This document shows positions 1 to 7,333 of a stretch of 8,020 nucleotides of DNA, one piece after another. The notes under the pieces were generated by a model, which saw only the letters and a program-made list of their open reading frames with translations, was not told the DNA's origin and did no database searches. Source of the stretch: Minisyncoccota bacterium (GTDB taxonomy: Bacteria; Patescibacteriota; Minisyncoccia; UBA6257; JAKLIH01). Each line of letters begins with the position of its first letter. Within the stretch, counting starts at the first letter, position 1. The stretch spans positions 1-8,020 of the forward strand of contig JAQUZI010000016.1 in the NCBI GenBank assembly GCA_028691405.1, written 5' to 3'. The position numbers and the translations under genes are program-made.

Positions 1-206
1 CATGCTAATTCAAATACTCCTAGAAAAATTAATAATTGGAATAATATATTTCAATTTTGATCAACGATTGCATCTGTAAATCATTTGAAAAACATTGGTT
101 GAACAGACATCATTGTTCAAGCTAAAAGTAGGACTGCGTATAATAGAAAAAAGTTTTTCTTGTATTTTTTAACTAGTAATATGTAGTTTTTTAATATATT
201 TTTCAT
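1..206 (-). CDS. N-terminus of a membrane protein, probably an ABC-exporter transmembrane domain (partial)
   Basis: The first 68 codons are visible; the rest lies beyond position 1. The start is the ATG at 204-206. The N-terminus is basic (MKNILKNYILLVKKYKKN), followed by a hydrophobic helix at about residues 19-36, then QPMFFKWFTDAIVDQNWN and a second hydrophobic stretch. A helix, a P-x-x-x-K-x-x-x-D-A-I-like segment and a further helix is the usual opening of type IV ABC exporters of the MsbA/LmrA kind. No nucleotide-binding domain is in view, so the assignment is an inference from this layout; another polytopic membrane protein is possible. All three tryptophans are encoded by TGA. The gene begins about 90 nt after murC, with a hairpin and T-run between them, so it may be a separate or attenuated unit. 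No clear Shine-Dalgarno sequence precedes it. Confidence 0.5.
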
Positions 207-229
207 TTTATTTTTTATTTTTAGAGTGT

Positions 230-252
230 AAAAAATACAGGTAATACCTGTA
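230..252 (-). terminator. Hairpin plus T-run after murC, candidate intrinsic terminator or attenuator
   Basis: On the minus strand TACAGGT-ATT-ACCTGTA forms a perfect 7-bp stem with a 3-nt loop and is followed at once by TTTTTT. It lies 44 nt after the murC stop and 23 nt before the next start codon, which fits a short intrinsic terminator of murC. The stem is short with only three G-C pairs, so termination could be partial. The same bases form an 8-bp inverted repeat with a one-base centre, so a protein-binding operator is the alternative. Confidence 0.5.
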
Positions 253-296
253 ACGATGTAGACGAATAAATGCAGTAAATGTTACATACTGTCTTG

Positions 297-1730
297 TTAT
301 AATTCTTTAATTATGTTATAGATTGCCCCTGCTCCCATAACAATTACAATTGAATCTTTCTTTAAATTTGATTTAATTAAAGATTTAACACTTGTGTTAT
401 CAGGCGCATAAACAATATTTAATTTTGGATTATGTTTTTTAATTTTTTTAATAACCTCTTCTGAACTTATTAATTCAATTTCTTTTTTAGATTCTCTTCC
501 TGGAACAGTATATATTTCTTCAAGAATAACAAAATCGGCAATATCAAAAGCATTAATATATTGTTTTAATAATACTTTGGTGCGAGTATGTTCATGAGGT
601 TGAAAAGCTAAGATTACTTTTTTATTTGGATAAAATTCTTTAACGGCTTTTAGTGTTTGTTTTATTGCTGTTGGATGATGACCATAATCAGATATTAATA
701 ATTTTGTATTTTTGAAATCAACTTTATTAATATCTTTGATTAAATTAAATTTGTTTTTACTATCAAAATACCCAACTCGATCAAATCGCCTTCATAAACC
801 ATCAAACTTAGAAACTGATTCTTTAATAGAATTAATATCTACTCCGTAATTAATAGCAATAGAAATAGAGCCTAAAATATTATATATATTAATAATGCCT
901 GGCAAATGTGTTTCTATATTTGTTAATAATTTATTATTCAAATACAAATCAAAAGATTGTTTTTGATTTTTAATTTTAATATTTTTAGCAATTAAATCTG
1001 CTTTAGTTTTAATTCCAAATTTAAAAATCTTAGATTTAGTTTCAATTGTTTTACATTGTTTACAATCAGCATTAATAATTAACAAATCTTTTTTCTTTAA
1101 TTTTTTTACAAATTTTTGAAAAGTATTAATCATATCTTGTTCAGATTTGAAAAAATCAGGATGGTCTAATTCAATATTGTTAATTAATATTGTATTGGGG
1201 TGTAATTCTAAAAAATGAGCTTTCCATTCACAAGCTTCAGCAATTAAAATATTTGATTTCCCCATGCGCATATTGCCATGTCATTGTTTTAATTTAGATC
1301 CAATAATAACATTAGGGTCTTTTTTAGCATATTCAAAAATAGAGCCAGTTATGGCGGTAGTTGTGCTTTTACCATGGGTACCAGAAATAGCAATGGTATT
1401 ATATTCTTTACTTAACAACCCTAATATTTCAGAATATGAAATTTCTGGTATTTTTAATTTTCTAGCAGCTTTTCGCTCAACATGGTTATACGGTAAAGCA
1501 GGAGAATAAACAAAAAGATCAATATCTTTTTTAATATTTTCTGCCTTCTGCCCAATAACAATTTTAATACCTATTTTTTTTAATTGCTCAACAATTTCCG
1601 AATTAACTAATTCAGATCCGCTTACTTGCTTTTTACTTTTATACATAAACTTGGCAATTGAACTTGTGCCAATGCCACCAATACCAGAAAAAAACATTTT
1701 ATTTACTTTATTTAAATCAATAGCTTTCAT
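297..1730 (-). CDS. murC: UDP-N-acetylmuramate--L-alanine ligase MurC
   Basis: Cytosolic Mur ligase that uses ATP to join L-alanine to UDP-MurNAc, the first amino acid of the peptidoglycan stem peptide. The 477-aa length is normal for MurC. The N-terminal UDP-binding domain has GIGGIGTSSIA at residues 16-26. The ATP P-loop is SGTHGKSTTT (116-125). The central domain has EACEWKAHFL (165-174), in place of the usual EADE-type motif, and NIELDH (185-190). The C-terminal domain has the LWRRF motif (312-316), DYGHHPTA (348-355) and FQPHEHTRT (376-384). The usual HN of the PG-x-HN-x-x-N motif is IN here, with both asparagines kept (281 and 284). Two in-frame TGA codons, at 1281-1283 (W150) and 792-794 (W313), would split the gene into three under the standard code. 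W313 sits where MurC proteins commonly have Trp. The start is the only ATG that gives the complete N-terminal motif; no strong Shine-Dalgarno is seen. The acidic-site spelling EACEW resembles CPR-type MurC (recalled, not searched). Confidence 0.95.
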
Positions 1731-1753
1731 AAAATTAGTTTAATGTTATGAAT

Positions 1754-1782
1754 AATTTAACAGAAAAAGATAGAAAAAACAA
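1754..1782 (-). promoter_or_regulatory. Possible murC promoter
   Basis: In the 54-nt gap before murC the minus strand has TTGTTT (1777-1782), a 17-nt spacer and TAAATT (1754-1759), with TG one base ahead of the -10 box. Each box matches the sigma-70 consensus at 4 of 6 positions. In such AT-rich sequence this can arise by chance, and read-through from the upstream cassette is equally possible. Confidence 0.3.
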
Positions 1783-1784
1783 TA

Positions 1785-2213
1785 TTAATAACTAATCAAA
1801 TTACAATTATCTTGAATTTCTTTAACTCTAGTATAATTAGAAATCTTTATTTTTTCAACAAGACTTTCGGTGAGTAACTCTTTATCAAAATAGCATTTCA
1901 TACCAGTTCTGTCACTTTTAAGAATTTCGTATACGCATTTATCATCTTCTGGATAAACAAATTCCTTTAAAAAATATTCAGTATTTGCTTCTGAATATAA
2001 AAATGATTTATTACATAAAAGAATATTTTCTTTTAAACAATTATATGTTTTACAAATATTAAAACCTTGTTTCTCTAGATCATGATTTATTTTTCAAAGA
2101 CGTATCTCGTCTCTTTTAATAAATAGCGCTATTAACAAGCAAATTCAAATTACAAATGATCAAATTAATAATGATACATATATGTTTTTAAAACCAAGCA
2201 TTTTTTTAAACAT
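1785..2213 (-). CDS. Small membrane-anchored six-cysteine protein (paralogue A), function unknown
   Basis: I do not recognise a named family. The product has 142 aa: a basic N-terminus, one hydrophobic segment at about residues 11-31, a charged linker, then a soluble domain of about 95 residues with six cysteines at 54, 59, 67, 93, 107 and 137. A seventh, C25, lies in the membrane segment. The cysteine spacing (5, 8, 26, 14, 30) is identical, without any indel, to that of the protein encoded at 3575..3958. The two also share G-x-x-I-C at the domain start, KCVY in the middle and an E-I-x-D-N-C ending. I infer a disulfide-stabilised extracytoplasmic domain anchored by an uncleaved signal segment; metal binding by the cysteines is the alternative. 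The gene lies 33 nt downstream of the MgtC/DUF4010 gene and 54 nt before murC, and is probably co-transcribed with the former. Three tryptophans are all TGA, so standard-code gene callers would miss it. The start is the first ATG (2211-2213); M5 is a possible alternative. Confidence 0.8.
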
Positions 2214-2246
2214 AACATCTTTTTAGTATTTTAAATTTGACGACCT

Positions 2247-3569
2247 TTATACGGCGTATAAATACCAAACAAAACTGGACACAGTAACAATAATAAACAG
2301 TACAAAATTAAGCAGACTAAACTTTCTCCCACCCTTTCATCATGAATAAGCTCATTTACCTAACAAATTAAAACTATTAATTAATAATATTACTAAAATA
2401 GCATAATTAATAGTAATAGTTTTTTGAGCCATTTCAGATAAATTAATAATAATAGCATCAATTCCGGTCAATGAAGAAATTAAAGCGGCAACTATAAACC
2501 AACTACTACCTCATAATATTAATACTAAACCAACAATAATTTTAATAGATATTATCAATAAAGCAAATTTTACCGCTGGTATTAATAAAAGATCAGGAGA
2601 TTCTTCTTTCACAACATCCATTTTTAAAGGACATTTCTTTTGTTTTCTGTTTTTTAGAAATATAATATATACAATACTGGATAATATAATAAAGATAATA
2701 CCAGGCATTGCTTTCATTAATAAAGAAGAATTAAGAATACCTATAAAAAAACTAACAGATATAATCGAAGCTATGTAACTTAAAATATTACCAATGGCTA
2801 AATTGTTTTGATCTTCTTCATTTTCTTTTTTGCTTCTTTCAGTTAATAAGTGATTAGTGAGAGTTGATGACATAAATCCACCAAAAAAACTACATAAATA
2901 TATACCTTTATTACTCCCGAATTTTTTACGTAATAAATATCCTAGTAAATTAATACCTGAAATTAAAACAATAATTAATCACAAATTATATGGATTAACA
3001 ATTGATAATTCTTGAACAGATGAACTAAAAGATATATTCTTTAAAAAGAAAATATCCTTGATCTTGTAATCGGTATTTGGAAGAAAAGGCAATATAACTA
3101 ATAAAATAATAGCAAAACTCAAAAAAGAATTTCACTCTTTTTTAGTAATATTAGAAGCCAATTTTTTGCTTGGCTTTTTATTAGACAAAATTAAAATTAA
3201 AATAATTGAGAAGGCAACAATTACAGAAACAGGAATAATATCAATAACAATTAGAAAACCAATTAAATAAACAAGTAATGCTGAGATCTCAGTTGTTAAG
3301 CCTGTACTATTGGCCTTAAAAGCAGTAACAAAATAGTAGATTAGAATCAACAAAAGAACAAAACTAGATATAATATTAGATAAAACATAATCTTTATTAA
3401 TAAATAGAAAGCCAGAGATTGAACCTAAGAATGATATTAAAGCAAATGTCCTAACTCCACCAAGAGTTCACATTTCTTGTTTTCTATCATTCCCTTTTTC
3501 TCTTTCTAGGCCAATTACAGATCCTAGCAAAAGAGAAATAATAAGTTTTACAAATAAAGATATTTGCAT
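2247..3569 (-). CDS. MgtC/SapB-type polytopic membrane protein with DUF4010 domain
   Basis: A 440-aa multi-spanning inner-membrane protein. The N-terminal part matches the MgtC/SapB family: a helix ending LLLGSVIGLEREK (13-25), then GGVRTFALISFLGS (37-50). The C-terminal half fits DUF4010: FFGGFMSSTLTNHLLTERS (228-246), where family members have a GG-x-x-SST motif, and AALISSLTGIDAIIINLSE (361-379), where they have a G-x-x-D-x-DA motif. Many hydrophobic helices fill the remainder, with hydrophilic loops at about 131-146, 161-190 and 305-327. MgtC-type proteins are linked to magnesium limitation and membrane ATPase control in other bacteria; the role of the DUF4010 type is not established, so I give no substrate. 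It starts 5 nt after the preceding Cys-rich gene and is followed 33 nt later by a paralogue of that gene, so the three look like one operon. Seven of nine tryptophans are TGA, including a TGA-TGA pair at residues 410-411. No clear Shine-Dalgarno is seen, as expected for a translationally coupled gene. Confidence 0.85.
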
Positions 3570-3574
3570 ATAGT

Positions 3575-3958
3575 TTATTTATTAATAATTGTTGGCTGAC
3601 AATTGTCAATTATCTCTTGCCTTAAGCCTTTGTGAACACCAAAAATTTCATCAACTAAATCTTTAGAAAAAACTTCTCCACCAAAAGAACAAATGTATCC
3701 ATCGCCAGTATAACGATTGACTTGATAAACGCATTTCTTATCTTTGTATCCTTGAACAAATAAATCAACTCATTTAAATCCAGATTGAACATTTAAATAC
3801 GCTTTTTGGCATTTTTGCATATTATCATTCATACATTTGTAATCATTACAAATAGTATACCCTTTTTGCTTGTATCTTAATTTTTTACCAAAACTTAAAA
3901 TAGATTCACTGTAAATCAATAGAATCATTACAAAAAAAATTATAATACCTCAACGCAT
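3575..3958 (-). CDS. Small membrane-anchored six-cysteine protein (paralogue B), function unknown
   Basis: First gene of the three-gene cassette; no family recognised. The 127-aa product has a hydrophobic segment at about residues 3-22, a strongly basic stretch (24-32), then a domain with six cysteines at 37, 42, 50, 76, 90 and 120. The spacing 5, 8, 26, 14, 30 equals that of the protein at 1785..2213, and by eye roughly a quarter to a third of domain residues are identical (Y-x-C, KCVY, LV-x-x-I, E-I-x-D-N-C). The N-terminus is a signal peptide or signal anchor. Topology is uncertain: the basic stretch after the helix argues for a cytoplasmic C-terminus, whereas the conserved even set of cysteines argues for an exported disulfide domain. 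Residues W3 and W63 are TGA. The start has the best ribosome-binding site in the window (GAGGA six bases upstream) and a good promoter ahead of it, which supports this ATG. The stop is 5 nt from the next start. Confidence 0.8.
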
Positions 3959-3964
3959 AAATTT

Positions 3965-3969
3965 TCCTC
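3965..3969 (-). promoter_or_regulatory. Ribosome-binding site GAGGA of the Cys-rich cassette
   Basis: GAGGA lies six bases before the ATG at 3956-3958 and is followed by an AT-only spacer. It is the only clear Shine-Dalgarno sequence correctly placed before a start in this window; the other starts have AT-rich leaders without one. It fixes the start of the first cassette gene and suggests that this cassette is translated relatively strongly. Confidence 0.7.
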
Positions 3970-4002
3970 ACATATTGTTAATTTAAATTGTTATATATAT
4001 AA

Positions 4003-4031
4003 ATAATATCAGATTTTTTAAAAAAATACAA
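4003..4031 (-). promoter_or_regulatory. Extended -10 promoter for the Cys-rich/MgtC cassette
   Basis: On the minus strand TTGTAT (4026-4031) and TATTAT (4003-4008) are separated by exactly 17 nt, and TGA directly precedes the -10 box, giving an extended -10 element. The spacer is a T-run followed by an A-run. Transcription would start near 3996, leaving a leader of about 38 nt that contains the GAGGA site. The remainder of the 3959-4088 gap is AT-rich with no other feature that I can see, and no convincing terminator follows the tRNA, so read-through from upstream is also possible. Confidence 0.6.
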
Positions 4032-4088
4032 AAGTTTTATTGATATTTATTTTTAGTTTGGCTATATATATTAAATATTTAAAATTAG

Positions 4089-4162
4089 TGGACTCTAGGG
4101 GATTCGAACCTCTGACCTCGTCGATGTGAACGACGCGCTCTAACCAGCTGAGCTAAGAGTCC
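4089..4162 (-). tRNA. tRNA-Val(CAC)
   Basis: The 74-nt cloverleaf has a perfect 7-bp acceptor stem (GGACTCT/AGAGTCC), discriminator A73, a D-arm with GCTC/GAGC and GG in the loop, an anticodon stem CGTCG/CGACG around the loop TTCACAT, and a T-loop TTCGAAT. The anticodon is CAC, reading GUG valine; A35, C36 and A73 agree with valine identity. The T-stem (AGAGG/CCCCT) has an A-C mismatch at 51-63. No CCA is encoded: the bases after A73 are CTA, so the end must be added by a nucleotidyltransferase. The gene begins 3 nt after the stop of the preceding membrane-protein gene, so it must be processed out of a longer mRNA or transcribed from inside that gene. Confidence 0.95.
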
Positions 4163-4165
4163 AAA

Positions 4166-4639
4166 TTACAAAAATCATTTTAATGCTATATTTTCAAATA
4201 ACAAACAAATAGTAGAAACTATAACACCTGATAGCAAAACACCTAAAAATATTAACCAAAAAGCATCTTTGGTTTTAATTTTAAAAAGCGTACTAGCGAT
4301 AGAACCAGTTCACGCTCCAGTAATTGGTAATGGAATGCCAACAAAAAATATTAGCCCTAACTTCCCTCATTTAGCATAATTTTTAGAAAAAGCTTTTTCT
4401 GATCTTAAAAATACTCAATCAAATATTTTTTTAAAAAAAATATTTTTAGAAAGAATTTTAACAAAAAACTTTAAAAGATAAAGAATAAAAATTATTGGTA
4501 GCATGTTACCAATAACTGAAAGCAGAAAACTTTCATAAATATTAAAGCCATACTTGAAATACGCAAAAGGTAAAGCTAAACGTAATTCGAATATTGGTAG
4601 CATGGCTAGCCATATAATATTTAATATTTTAAATAGCAT
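4166..4639 (-). CDS. Small multidrug export protein family (COG2426) membrane protein
   Basis: A 157-aa inner-membrane protein of the Sm_multidrug_ex family. The N-terminus has the family's PIFELRLALPFAY motif (15-27), close to the P-x-x-E-x-R-x-x-x-P signature. A second helix follows at about 38-60, then a basic cytoplasmic segment (61-93), then LGLIFFVGIPLPITGAWTGS (94-113), matching the conserved P-L-P-x-TGAWTG motif, and final helices at about 122-150. Length is typical. The family name comes from a reported drug-efflux phenotype; the true substrate is not established, and the fold is related to DedA/SNARE-associated membrane proteins. Four of six tryptophans are TGA, including W110 in the invariant GAWTG at 4310-4312, one of the best single proofs of the code. 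The ATG is one base after the mraY stop, so translation is probably coupled; the tRNA follows three bases after its own stop. Confidence 0.88.
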
Positions 4640-4640
4640 T

Positions 4641-5696
4641 TTAAACTTTTAATACACTAAGTAGATATATTAACAACCCAAAAATCATACCCATACCTTG
4701 AATTAATCAAAAAGACATAGTAACTTTTGTTTCTGGCCAACCTTTGGCTTCAAAACTATGATGGATTGGAGTTGAAGGAAATATTTTCCTTTTAAGAAAT
4801 TTCTTAGAAAATGTTTGAATAATAACTGAAGATGCTTCAATAAAAGGAATAAATAAAAAGAATGGTAATAGCAAAGCAGTATTAGTATACATGGCTAAAA
4901 ATCCAAATAAAACACCTAATGTCATTGATCCCGTATCACCCATAAAGAATTTAGCTGGATGAATATTATGTCAAAGAAAAGCAAGAACGCCACCCATAAC
5001 AACGGCTAATAAAGCAGCTAAATCAAATCTACCTAAAAGAAAGGCAATGATAATATACGGGAGTAAAGCCATAAATGATACCCCACCAGCTAAACCATCT
5101 AATCCATCTGTTTCATTCATAGAAAAAGCAGTAGCAATAATAATAAAGATAAAGAAAGGGATATATCATCAACCTAAATGAACAGTACCAACAAAAGGAA
5201 CATACAATACATCTCATTCTAGCTTAACATAAAACCATCAAGCACCGATAGACGCAATAAAAGTGTGAAGAATAATTCTAGTCATTGCTGGCAAACCACC
5301 TCCTTTAGGCCCAATACGATAAATAAGAAAAATATCGTCAACAACACCAATTAAAGCAGCTAGCATCATTGATCCTAGAATAAGAATTGTTTGCTCACGA
5401 GTAACAAAATTAAGAAAATCTCATACACCATGAAAAACAAAAGATAAAATTAAAATAGAAAAGGCAATAAAGAAAGTAATTAATCAGAATATAATACCAC
5501 CCATTGTCGGTGTACCACTCTTTTTCTGATGCATTGTTGTATAAATAGGTGCATTTTTATCTAAGCGTATTCGCTTATAAACTTTATTTTTTATTAAAAA
5601 CTTTAACAATAAAGGCGCAAATATAAAAGAAAGTACAGTTGATATCCCACCGAGAGTAAAAATTCTAACTACTTGAGATATAATTTGCTCTTGCAT
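4641..5696 (-). CDS. mraY: Phospho-MurNAc-pentapeptide transferase MraY
   Basis: Integral membrane enzyme that transfers phospho-MurNAc-pentapeptide from UDP to undecaprenyl phosphate, producing lipid I. The 351-aa length is normal. The motifs appear in order: SGTPTMGG (60-67), the Mg-binding DD pair (120-121) in GVVDDI, NETDGLDGLAGG (194-205), LWHNIHPAKFFMGDTGS (241-257) with the conserved D254, and HHSFEAKGWPE (312-322) with the paired histidines. About ten hydrophobic helices fit the known fold. NETDGLDG differs from the N-x-TDGLDG of most phyla only at the second position. Eight of ten tryptophans are TGA, including W242 in the F-L-W-x-N motif, where Trp is normal, and the TGA-TGA pair at 176-177. 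Under the standard code only fragments remain. It begins 9 nt after the carboxypeptidase gene and ends one base before the export-protein gene, placing it inside an operon. The start is the ATG at 5694-5696, with no strong Shine-Dalgarno. Confidence 0.96.
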
Positions 5697-5705
5697 ATTT
5701 TAATT

Positions 5706-6638
5706 TTAATAATTTGTTAAAAATTTATTATTGTTAGCTATTCATTTTGATATTTTTTTAATATCAGAGAATCTATTTTTAGATTTAATAATAATAGCTG
5801 TATAAGGATATTTATTATCTTTTGCTTCTATTTCAAAGATTGAAAGTAATGCTTCTTCAGCTTTAGGCGTTGTTCCTGTTTTACCACCTCAAAAATTTTC
5901 TAATTTATCAACAACTAAATTTGTAGGCACAACTAAATGATCAATATTTGATTCAGATTTAATTGTAATTGCATTGCTTTTAGTTATTTCTCCGATTAAA
6001 GGAAAGTTAATATAAACATATTTTGCTAATTGAAATAGGTCAAAAGCGGTTGAATAATTACCTTCGCTATCAAAGCCAATAGGATTATCAAAATGTGAAT
6101 TATACATGCCAATTTCATTGGCTTTTAAATTCATTTTAGCGAGAAAATCATAATATCCTAAATGATTGGCTAAAGCACTAACCGCATCATTTGAAGACAT
6201 AATTAAAGTCATTTTCAGCAAATCAATGATTTTAATGTTTTCAGTTAATACTAAATCTGTTTTAGAAGGTAAAGAATTGTAAATTGTATCATTGATATTA
6301 ATAATTTCATTAATATCCATATTTTCTAAAACAACAATAGCGCTTAATAATTTAGCAATTGAAGCGGTACTTGTTTTTTGATCTGCATTTTGTTGGAATA
6401 AAACACGCCCAGTATTTAAATTACTGATTAAAACAATATCACTCTCTAGGTCTAAATTAAAAGTAGCTGGTATTTTAGACGAAATATTTTTATTAGTAGG
6501 CTCATTTTGTTTTAAATTTTCAACTTTTACATCAGCATTAGACATATTAAGTTTTTTACTTGCTACATTTAATATAACAAAAGCTATTAAAACTAATAAA
6601 ACCAACAGAATTAAGTTTTTTGCAATTTTGGATCACAT
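5706..6638 (-). CDS. Membrane-anchored D-alanyl-D-alanine carboxypeptidase (peptidase S11, PBP5/6-like)
   Basis: Serine DD-carboxypeptidase that removes the terminal D-Ala from peptidoglycan stem peptides outside the membrane, thereby limiting cross-linking. The 310-aa product shows the three penicillin-binding motifs: S-x-x-K as SIAK (nucleophile S93, K96), S-x-N as SSN (148-150) and KTG at 253-255 in WGGKTGTT. A signal peptide or anchor of about 17 hydrophobic residues lies at 8-25, followed by a linker and the catalytic domain. The C-terminus stops soon after the catalytic domain, so the PBP5-type C-terminal beta domain and amphipathic anchor appear to be absent; the uncleaved N-terminal helix may anchor it instead. 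The start is the ATG at 6636-6638, whose second codon is TGA (Met-Trp). A standard-code caller would be forced to a TTG at 6603-6605 that cuts into the signal helix. Another TGA (W250, 5889-5891) directly precedes the KTG region. It lies between scpB and mraY with its own likely promoter. Confidence 0.92.
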
Positions 6639-6671
6639 GTATCATGATTTAATTATTGAAATACTAAGATT

Positions 6672-6700
6672 ATTTTATATCATTTTTACTAAAAAATCAA
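6672..6700 (-). promoter_or_regulatory. Likely promoter of the carboxypeptidase-mraY operon
   Basis: On the minus strand TTGATT (6695-6700) and TAAAAT (6672-6677) are separated by 17 nt, matching consensus at 4 and 5 of 6 positions. It directly follows the scpB stop and lies about 34 nt before the carboxypeptidase ATG, which suits a promoter for the carboxypeptidase, mraY, export protein and tRNA unit. It rests on sequence match alone in AT-rich DNA. Confidence 0.5.
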
Positions 6701-7318
6701 CTAATTGTTTCCTTCTGTATCCTTATTTATTTCACTTTTTTCTTTATCAAGATCTAATGATTCTTGGATTAAATCTTTTAAACTAGAGCTATGCAATTCT
6801 TCAAAATCAGGAAGGCAAGACACATCATTTATACCTAAGTGTTTTAATAATTCAAAAGATGGTTCATAAAGATATTCATTTCGACGATCGGGATTTTGGT
6901 ATCGATTAATTAGACCTCTTAAAACTAAAGATCTTAAGATATAAGAGGAATTAACACCTCGAATATCATCTATTTCAGAACGATTTAAAGGAGCACGATA
7001 CATAACAATAGATAACACATCTAAAGCACTTTTAGTTAAATCTCCTTCTAAAACAGTATTGTTTAGCTTTTGAACGATTGAAGATATATTTTTATTAGTC
7101 ACAATTTGATATAATATTTTATTTTCACTTCCGTTCTTAATAATATCAAAACAACGATTTTCTTCTTGGTACTCATTTATTAATTCTAAAATGCTATTTT
7201 CTATATCTTCTTTTGTTGAAGACAACAAATCACTTAATTTATCTAAAGATATTGGTTCGCCAGAAGCAAATAATACACCCTCAACTAAATATTTTAATTT
7301 TATTTGATTTTCCTCCAT
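6701..7318 (-). CDS. scpB: Segregation and condensation protein ScpB
   Basis: Cytosolic kleisin-associated subunit of the SMC-ScpA-ScpB complex, which compacts and segregates the chromosome. The 205-aa product has the two ScpB winged-helix domains. The first opens with LVEGVLFASGEPISLDKL (11-28), the typical family start. The second holds KSALDVLSIVMYRAPLNRSE (96-115) and IRGVNSSYILRSLVLRGLI (119-137), the most conserved part of ScpB, then YEPSFELLKHLGI and an LPDFEEL-type ending. An acidic, probably disordered tail closes it. The stop is TAG, the only one in the window. It contains no tryptophan and so is intact under either code. It starts 15 nt after scpA, in the usual scpA-scpB order. A GGAGGA sequence overlaps codons 1-3, not upstream of the ATG, so it does not act as a normal ribosome-binding site for this start. 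Confidence 0.95.
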   Translation of the reverse strand: MEENQIKLKYLVEGVLFASGEPISLDKLSDLLSSTKEDIENSILELINEYQEENRCFDIIKNGSENKILYQIVTNKNISSIVQKLNNTVLEGDLTKSALDVLSIVMYRAPLNRSEIDDIRGVNSSYILRSLVLRGLINRYQNPDRRNEYLYEPSFELLKHLGINDVSCLPDFEELHSSSLKDLIQESLDLDKEKSEINKDTEGNN

Positions 7319-7333
7319 GATTGTTTTTTAAGT

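Noticed and set aside
236..252. The inverted repeat as a repressor operator
   Set aside because: The T-run directly after it on the transcribed side and its place after a stop codon make a terminator or attenuator more likely; an operator is not excluded.
789..1283. murC as a pseudogene or a set of frameshifted fragments
   Set aside because: All pieces are in the same frame and are separated by single TGA codons at positions where Trp fits; the same pattern recurs in seven other genes.
1264..1509. Plus-strand open frame of 81 codons
   Set aside because: It lies antisense inside murC, whose motifs are clear on the other strand; the translation shows no recognisable domain.
4089..4110. tRNA 3' end as an integrase attachment site with a second copy beyond the cassette
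   Set aside because: I found no repeat of the T-arm or acceptor sequence elsewhere in the window, and no integrase gene.
4310..4312. UGA=Gly (Gracilibacteria/Absconditabacteria code)
   Set aside because: TGA falls in GAWTG, FLWHN and LWRRF, where the families have Trp, and glycine motifs such as GGKTG and MGDTG use GGN codons.
7300..7318. GGAGGA near the scpB start as its ribosome-binding site
   Set aside because: It overlaps codons 1-3 of scpB, downstream of the initiating A, and no later in-frame start with homology support follows it.
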